Source: SHXR01 sp046160305 (GTDB lineage Bacteria > Pseudomonadota > Gammaproteobacteria > Burkholderiales > SG8-39). From it: a DNA stretch of 64,000 nt. This document shows, piece after piece, positions 59,215 to 64,000 of this stretch. Within the stretch, counting starts at the first letter, position 1. Each line of letters opens with the position of its first letter. The DNA lies in NCBI GenBank assembly GCA_046160305.1, contig JBJXGX010000116.1:65978-129977 (forward strand), in the 5' to 3' direction. Both the position numbers and the translations under genes were made by a program. The notes below the pieces were generated by a model. It was not told the DNA's origin and did no database searches. It saw only the letters and a program-made list of their open reading frames with translations.

Positions 59215-60777
59215 TCAACGCTTGCCCAGGATCGAGCCGAGCACGCCGCGAATAATTTCACGCCCGACTTGCGAGCCGATCGATCGCGCGGCGCTCTTCG
59301 CGGCCGATTGCAGCACGCCCTCACGCCGGCCGCCTCGCGGGCCGGTACTGCCCCAGAGCATTTCACCGATCGACCCCATCATCGAACCGGCGTTGCCGCT
59401 CTGGTTTGCCGGTGGGGCTTCGGGCGCAGTCTGCGGCGCGGGCGATGAGGCGGGCGCAGGGTTGGTGGGTGTCCGCGTCTGACCGACGCCTTTTCCACCG
59501 CCGGTTTTGCCGGTGAGTTTTTCGTACGCGGATTCCCGATCGACCTGTTTTTCGTAGTGTCCGGCGATCGGCGATCCGCCGATGAGACGCTCGCGTTCCG
59601 CCGCATCGATCGGTCCGAGCCGGCCGGACGGCGGCAGTATGAATGCGCGCTCGACGATGTGCGGACTCCCCTTGACATCGAGAAACGAAACCAATGCTTC
59701 CCCGACGCCAAGCGCGGTAATCACTTCTGCCGTCTTAAACTTCGGATTGGCGCGCATCGTATCGGCCGCGGTCTGTACCGCTTTTTGATCTTTGGGTGTG
59801 AACGCTCTGAGCGCGTGTTGCACCCGGTTGCCGAGTTGGCCAAGCACGGTCTCCGGAATATCGAGCGGATTCTGCGTCACGAAATAGACGCCCACTCCCT
59901 TTGAGCGGATTAGCCGCACGACCTGCTCGATCTTCTCAAGCAGCGCCTTGGGCGTGTCGGTGAAAAGCAGATGGGCTTCGTCGAAAAAGAAAACGAGTTT
60001 CGGTTTTTCGAGATCTCCGACCTCCGGCAGGCGTTCAAATAGTTCGGAGAGCAGATAGAGCAGGAATGTCGAGTACAGCTTGGGCGAGAGCATCAGCTTG
60101 TCGGCGGCGAGAATGTTGATGGTGCCGCGCCCCTTCGAATCGGTCTGGATCAAGTCATCGACATCGAGCGCCGGTTCGCCAAAGAAGCTCTCCGCACCTT
60201 GTTGCTCCAGTTCGAGCAAGCCGCGCTGAATCGCGCCGACCGAGGCCGCGGAGACGTTCCCGTATTCAGTCGTGAATTGCTTTGCGTTCTCGCCGATAAA
60301 CTGCAGCATCGCGCGCAGGTCCTTGAGATCGAGGAGCAGAAGCCCGTTGTCATCGGCGACCTTGAACACGATCGTGAGCACCCCTTGCTGGGTCTCGTTG
60401 AGATTCAAGAGGCGCGCCATCAGGAGCGGTCCCATCTCCGAGATCGTGGTGCGGACCGGATGCCCCATGGTTCCGTAGACATCCCACAGGGTTGTCGGGC
60501 ACCCGTCCCATTCAGGCTCCGGAATGCCGAGCGACTTCAAGCGGTCCGCCATCTTGGTCGACAATGTACCGGGCGCGGAGATCCCGGTCAGGTCGCCTTT
60601 GACATCCGCCATGAAGACCGGCACGCCGATTTTCGAGAATTGCTGCGCCAGCAACTGCAGCGTGACGGTCTTGCCGGTGCCCGTCGCGCCTGCGATCAGT
60701 CCATGCCGATTGGCAAGGCCGGGCAAGAGCGCAACGTCCTTGTCGCCAACTCGGGCGATGATGAGCGGATCAGCCAT
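59215..60777 (-). CDS. HerA-like ATPase (DUF853)
   Basis: The 520-residue product is a HerA/FtsK-type ATPase of the DUF853 family. It has DVALLPGLANRHGLIAGATGTGKTVTLQLLAQQF with Walker A, Walker B in LVFFFDEAHLLF, and a C-terminal low-complexity stretch (PTNPAPASSPAPQTAPEAPP) before the end. Members form hexamers and are suspected helicases or pumps but have not been assigned a process. The ATG at 60777 follows a region with TATAAT on the minus strand (60835-60830) and no clear -35. It is divergent from yebC. Confidence 0.88.
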   Translation of the reverse strand: MADPLIIARVGDKDVALLPGLANRHGLIAGATGTGKTVTLQLLAQQFSKIGVPVFMADVKGDLTGISAPGTLSTKMADRLKSLGIPEPEWDGCPTTLWDVYGTMGHPVRTTISEMGPLLMARLLNLNETQQGVLTIVFKVADDNGLLLLDLKDLRAMLQFIGENAKQFTTEYGNVSAASVGAIQRGLLELEQQGAESFFGEPALDVDDLIQTDSKGRGTINILAADKLMLSPKLYSTFLLYLLSELFERLPEVGDLEKPKLVFFFDEAHLLFTDTPKALLEKIEQVVRLIRSKGVGVYFVTQNPLDIPETVLGQLGNRVQHALRAFTPKDQKAVQTAADTMRANPKFKTAEVITALGVGEALVSFLDVKGSPHIVERAFILPPSGRLGPIDAAERERLIGGSPIAGHYEKQVDRESAYEKLTGKTGGGKGVGQTRTPTNPAPASSPAPQTAPEAPPANQSGNAGSMMGSIGEMLWGSTGPRGGRREGVLQSAAKSAARSIGSQVGREIIRGVLGSILGKR

Positions 60778-60946
60778 TTGAACAATCCTTCGGTGAGGGC
60801 ACGCTGCGAGACGAGAGGTGAATGCTAAAATTATAAGCTTCCCGGTGCCCGAACCTCCGCAACGCGACGATCCGAGCCGCCGCCTGTTCGATTCGCGCCC
60901 GGTCGGCACCCAAACGCCCGAGCAAACTCCAGGTTGAATTGCATCT

Positions 60947-61672
60947 ATGGCTGGTCATTCCAAATGGGCGAATATTCGCCACAAGAAAGAAAGGGTCGAT
61001 GCGAAGCGAGGCAAGGTCTTCACTCGCCTCATCAAGGAGGTTACGGTGGCCGCCCGCATGGGAGGGGGTGATCCGGCGATGAATCCACGCTTGCGCCTGG
61101 CGGTGGAGAAAGCCCAGGAATCGAACATGCCCAAAGACAACATCGAACGCGCGATCAAACGCGGATCGGGCGAGCTGGAGGGCGTGAATTACGAAGAGAT
61201 CCGTTACGAAGGCTATGGCATCGGCGGGGCGGCGGTGATCGTGGATTGTCTCACCGACAATCGCACACGCACCGTTGCAGATGTGCGGCATGCCTTCGCA
61301 AAGAATGGCGGCAATCTAGGAACCGACGGATCGGTGGCGTTCCTGTTCAAACACTGCGGCCAGTTCGTGTTCGCGCCGGGCACCAATGAAGACAAGGTCA
61401 TGGAGGTCGCGCTCGACGGCGGGGCCGAAGACGTGATCAACAACGATGACGGTTCGCTTGAAGTAATCTGTGCGCCGAACGATTTCACGGTCGTGCAGAA
61501 TGCGCTGGCAAAGGCCGGACTCAAACCCGAAGTCGCCGAGATCACCATGCGGCCGGGCACCGAAACGGCATTGACCGGGGACGATGTGGCGCGCATGCAG
61601 AAGTTGCTGGATGCGCTGGAATCGCTCGATGACGTTCAGGACGTCTACACCACCGCCTTGCTCGATATGTGA
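60947..61672 (+). CDS. yebC: YebC/PmpR family regulatory protein
   Basis: YebC-type proteins are linked to transcription regulation and, in recent work, to relief of ribosome stalling. The 241-residue product opens with the family signature MAGHSKWANIRHKKERVDAKRGKVFTRLIKEVTVAARMGGGDPAMNPRL. It then has GYGIGGAAVIVDCLTDNRTRTVADVRHAFAKNGGNLGTDGSVAF. The yebC-ruvC-ruvA-ruvB order is conserved in proteobacteria. It ends 66 bases before ruvC, and its only nearby regulation hint is the TATAAT before ruvC. Confidence 0.96.
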   Translation: MAGHSKWANIRHKKERVDAKRGKVFTRLIKEVTVAARMGGGDPAMNPRLRLAVEKAQESNMPKDNIERAIKRGSGELEGVNYEEIRYEGYGIGGAAVIVDCLTDNRTRTVADVRHAFAKNGGNLGTDGSVAFLFKHCGQFVFAPGTNEDKVMEVALDGGAEDVINNDDGSLEVICAPNDFTVVQNALAKAGLKPEVAEITMRPGTETALTGDDVARMQKLLDALESLDDVQDVYTTALLDM

Positions 61673-61727
61673 GGCGCTCCGAGCGTCCCGTTCGGAATTT
61701 GCGCGGCCTTACGCGCGGATTCCTCCC

Positions 61728-61733
61728 TATAAT
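61728..61733 (+). promoter_or_regulatory. Candidate -10 element before ruvC
   Basis: A perfect TATAAT hexamer lies five bases before the ruvC ATG at 61739. If used, transcription would begin near position 61740, at or next to the start codon, giving a leaderless message. No matching -35 box is at the usual distance, so this is only a candidate. Confidence 0.35.
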
Positions 61734-61738
61734 GCCCG

Positions 61739-62314
61739 ATGAGTCTTGAGCATCCGGCGCACGCCACGCTTCGCATACTAGGCATTGATCCGGGGCTGCG
61801 CATCACCGGATTCGGTGTCATCGAGAAAACCGGATCCAAGCTTGCGTATGTGACCAGCGGGTGCGTCAAATCGCCGAGCGATGCGGCCTTGCCCGATCGT
61901 TTGCGGGTGCTCTTGGAGAATCTGCGGGAAGTGATCGAAGCGCATCGGCCTTCGCAGGTGGCAATCGAGAAGGTGTTCGTCAATGTCAATCCGCAATCGA
62001 CCTTGTTGTTAGGCCAGGCTCGCGGCACCGCGATTTGCGCGGCGGTGCTGGCGCAGCTTCCGGTTGCGGAGTACACGGCGCTTCAGGTCAAACAATCGGT
62101 CGTCGGCAACGGCCACGCCAAGAAGGAGCAGGTACAAGAGATGGTCAAACGGTTGCTGCATCTGGCCGGCCATCCGCAGCCCGATGCGGCCGACGCGCTT
62201 GCCTGCGCGATTTGCCATGCGCATGGCGGTCAAGGAATGGGTGGCCTGGTGACCGCGGGATTTCGCGTGCGCGGAGGGCGTCTGATCGGCAAGAGCCCGG
62301 CGAGAGTGCGATGA
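61739..62314 (+). CDS. ruvC: Crossover junction endodeoxyribonuclease RuvC
   Basis: RuvC resolves Holliday junctions. The 191-residue product has the RNase H-like start LRILGIDPGLRITGFGVIEK with the catalytic Asp in GIDPG, a second acidic residue in VAIEKVFVNVNPQSTLLLGQARG, and the final acidic pair in HPQPDAADALACAICHA. The length is typical. No good SD lies upstream of the ATG, and a TATAAT is only five bases away. Its stop overlaps ruvA as ATGA. Confidence 0.96.
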   Translation: MSLEHPAHATLRILGIDPGLRITGFGVIEKTGSKLAYVTSGCVKSPSDAALPDRLRVLLENLREVIEAHRPSQVAIEKVFVNVNPQSTLLLGQARGTAICAAVLAQLPVAEYTALQVKQSVVGNGHAKKEQVQEMVKRLLHLAGHPQPDAADALACAICHAHGGQGMGGLVTAGFRVRGGRLIGKSPARVR

Positions 62315-62892
62315 TCGGCCGCATTCAAGGTGCGCTGGTTTCCAAGAATCCGCCATCGATCATGGTCGACTGCCAGGGCGTGGGCTATGAGCTCGATGTG
62401 CCGATGAGCACGTTCTATCACCTGCCTGCGATTGGTGAGCGCGTCACCTTGCTCACGCAGATGATCGTGCGTGAAGACGCGCACCTGTTGTACGGCTTTG
62501 GTTCCGATCAGGAGCGCGGTGCGTTTCGGCAGTTGGTGCGGATCAGCGGCGTGGGGCCGCGTACCGCGCTCGCTATTTTGTCCGGCATGACCGTGGCCGA
62601 GATCGCCGAAGCGGTCACGATGCAGGAAGCCGGGCGATTCACGCGGGTCCCCGGTATCGGCAAGAAAACCGCCGAGCGCTTGTTGCTGGAGTTGAAGGGA
62701 AAGCTGGGCGCCGATCTTACAACGGACATCGCGTTGAATCGCCCCGCCACCCCGTCGTCGGACATCCTGCAGGCGCTGTTGGCCCTTGGCTACAACGAGC
62801 GCGAGGCGATCACTTCGCTCAAGGATCTACCCGAAAGCGTTGGTGTTTCAGACGGCATCAAGCTCGCGCTCAAGCGGCTCGGACGGGCGTGA
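62311..62892 (+). CDS. ruvA: Holliday junction branch migration subunit RuvA
   Basis: RuvA binds the four-way junction and loads RuvB. The 193-residue product has MIGRIQGALVSKNPPSIMVDCQGVGYELDVPM at the N-terminal OB fold, the tandem helix-hairpin-helix LVRISGVGPRTALAILSG and FTRVPGIGKKTAERLLLELKG, and a C-terminal domain with DILQALLALGYNEREA. The ATG at 62311 overlaps the ruvC stop. ruvB begins 57 bases later. Confidence 0.96.
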   Translation: MIGRIQGALVSKNPPSIMVDCQGVGYELDVPMSTFYHLPAIGERVTLLTQMIVREDAHLLYGFGSDQERGAFRQLVRISGVGPRTALAILSGMTVAEIAEAVTMQEAGRFTRVPGIGKKTAERLLLELKGKLGADLTTDIALNRPATPSSDILQALLALGYNEREAITSLKDLPESVGVSDGIKLALKRLGRA

Positions 62893-62949
62893 AACCGACA
62901 CCGATAGAATTCACCATGCCATCCGCCAACATTACGCGAGCCTTGCGCC

Positions 62950-64000
62950 GTGGCCATTGAAACCGACCGGCTGATCTCCGCTGCGCCCGCAAGCAAGCAG
63001 GAGGAAGTGTTCGAACGCGCACTGCGCCCCAAGGCACTGGCGGAATACGTCGGGCAGGAAAAGGTGCGGGGCCAACTTTCGATTTTCATCGAGGCGGCGC
63101 GCGGGCGGAAGGAATCGCTCGATCATGTGCTGCTCTTCGGTCCGCCGGGGCTTGGCAAGACCACGCTCGCGCACATCATCGCCCGGGAAATGGGCGTCAA
63201 CTTGCGGCAGACCTCGGGCCCGGTGCTCGAACGGGCCGGCGATCTTGCGGCGCTACTCACCAACCTCGAACCGAACGATGTGCTGTTCATCGATGAGATT
63301 CACCGGCTCTCGGCGGTTGTCGAAGAAATTCTTTATCCCGCGCTCGAAGATTTTCAAATCGACATCATGATCGGCGAGGGGCCGGCTGCGCGATCGGTGA
63401 AGCTCGATTTGCAGCCATTCACCCTGGTCGGGGCAACGACGCGGGCAGGGATGCTCACCAACCCGTTGCGCGATCGCTTCGGGATCGTTTCGCGTCTGGA
63501 GTTCTACACGCCGGAGGAGTTGCAGCGGATCGTCTCCCGATCAGCGACATTGCTCGAATGCGAGTTCACGCCGGATGGGGCGCTCGAAATTGCCCGGCGC
63601 GCACGGGGGACGCCGCGGATCGCGAATCGGCTACTGCGGCGCGTGCGGGACTTCGCGCAGGTTCGCGCGGAGGGCAAGGTCACTCTTGCGGTGGCCGATG
63701 CGGCGCTCGCCATGCTCGACGTCGATGCCATCGGATTGGACGTGCTCGATCGCAAGCTCCTCCTTGCCGTGCTGCAGAAGTTCGATGGCGGCCCGGTCGG
63801 GGTGGACAACCTTGCCGCGGCGCTAAGCGAAGAGCGCGACACGATCGAAGATGTCATCGAGCCGTATCTGATCCAGCAAGGCTTCCTGCAGCGCACGCCG
63901 CGCGGACGCATCGCCACACAGCTTGCGTATCGTCACTTTGGCCTCACGCCGCCGGCTGCCCCAAGCACACCCGATCTTTGGATTGAATCGCCGGGCGATG
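62950..64000 (+). CDS. ruvB: Holliday junction branch migration ATPase RuvB, cut by window end
   Basis: RuvB is the ring-shaped motor that moves Holliday junctions. The visible 350 residues run RPKALAEYVGQEKVRGQL, Walker A GPPGLGKTTLAHII, Walker B VLFIDEIHRLS, the sensor region LVGATTRAGMLTNPLRDRFGIVSRLEFYTPEEL, the arginine-finger and sensor-2 region GTPRIANRLLRRVRDFAQ, and winged-helix end QGFLQRTPRGRIATQLAYRHFGL. The start is a GTG at 62950 (VAIETDRLIS). The frame is open at 64000; only a short Pro-rich tail, if any, is missing. Confidence 0.96.
   Translation, partial: MAIETDRLISAAPASKQEEVFERALRPKALAEYVGQEKVRGQLSIFIEAARGRKESLDHVLLFGPPGLGKTTLAHIIAREMGVNLRQTSGPVLERAGDLAALLTNLEPNDVLFIDEIHRLSAVVEEILYPALEDFQIDIMIGEGPAARSVKLDLQPFTLVGATTRAGMLTNPLRDRFGIVSRLEFYTPEELQRIVSRSATLLECEFTPDGALEIARRARGTPRIANRLLRRVRDFAQVRAEGKVTLAVADAALAMLDVDAIGLDVLDRKLLLAVLQKFDGGPVGVDNLAAALSEERDTIEDVIEPYLIQQGFLQRTPRGRIATQLAYRHFGLTPPAAPSTPDLWIESPGD

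Overview
The window is a high-GC, gene-dense chromosomal segment from a proteobacterium, most likely a betaproteobacterium. The evidence is gene order and family content. It carries ctpA-envC-gpmA, secB-gpsA, a coxBA-cox11-coxC cluster with a DUF2970 gene inside it and SURF1 and heme O synthase genes behind it, ftsY-ftsE-ftsX-rpoH, ispE-tRNA-Gln-prs-rplY-pth-ychF, a DUF1631 protein, a Bug-type binding protein, and a CIRCE operator in front of rpoH. No species can be named from the sequence alone. I see no insertion sequence, prophage, CRISPR array, rRNA operon or integrase; one tRNA gene is present.

Layout. 1-6.7 kb: cell envelope and export genes (ctpA, envC, gpmA, a rhodanese, grxC, secB, an SH3-type protein, gpsA, trmL). 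6.7-10 kb: comF, an amidase and a BioC-like methyltransferase. 10.1-18.8 kb: a caa3-type cytochrome c oxidase with its assembly and copper/heme factors; ctaA (heme A synthase) is not between the SURF1 block and ctaB. 18.8-22.5 kb: rpoH, ftsX, ftsE and ftsY on the minus strand, with a perfect CIRCE operator over the likely rpoH promoter. 22.6-26.9 kb: rsmD, coaD, a ferredoxin, a dynamin-like GTPase and mutM. 27-34.2 kb: a TPR lipoprotein, lolB, ispE, tRNA-Gln, prs, rplY, pth and ychF. 34.3-37 kb: a 902-residue DUF1631 protein. 37.4-44.4 kb: a small accessory catabolic stretch (enoyl-CoA hydratase, Bug binding protein, D-2-hydroxyacid dehydrogenase, MmgE/PrpD protein), then a second Fpg/Nei-type DNA glycosylase overlapping a hybrid histidine kinase. 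44.4-54.9 kb: ten co-directional minus-strand genes encoding a hydrolase, a PaiB-like protein, a GMC oxidoreductase, a complete branched-chain-amino-acid-type ABC transporter, a quinone oxidoreductase and a succinate-semialdehyde-type dehydrogenase. 55-60.8 kb: an outer-membrane barrel candidate, a DUF805 protein with a pilin-like tail, a GNAT acetyltransferase, an MFS carrier, an unusual SDR and a HerA-like ATPase. 60.9-64 kb: yebC and ruvC-ruvA-ruvB, with ruvB cut by the window end.

How the genes work together. Most of the window is housekeeping: respiration, cell division, envelope assembly, translation and DNA repair. The accessory parts are the two metabolic stretches at 37-42 kb and 44-55 kb, which look like uptake-plus-oxidation modules for small organic compounds whose identity the sequence does not reveal. 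I found no clearly new system. The observations most worth checking are HrcA/CIRCE control of rpoH, the SCO-like protein without its histidine ligand, the SDR without a YxxxK motif, the second glycosylase coupled to a histidine kinase, and the missing ctaA.
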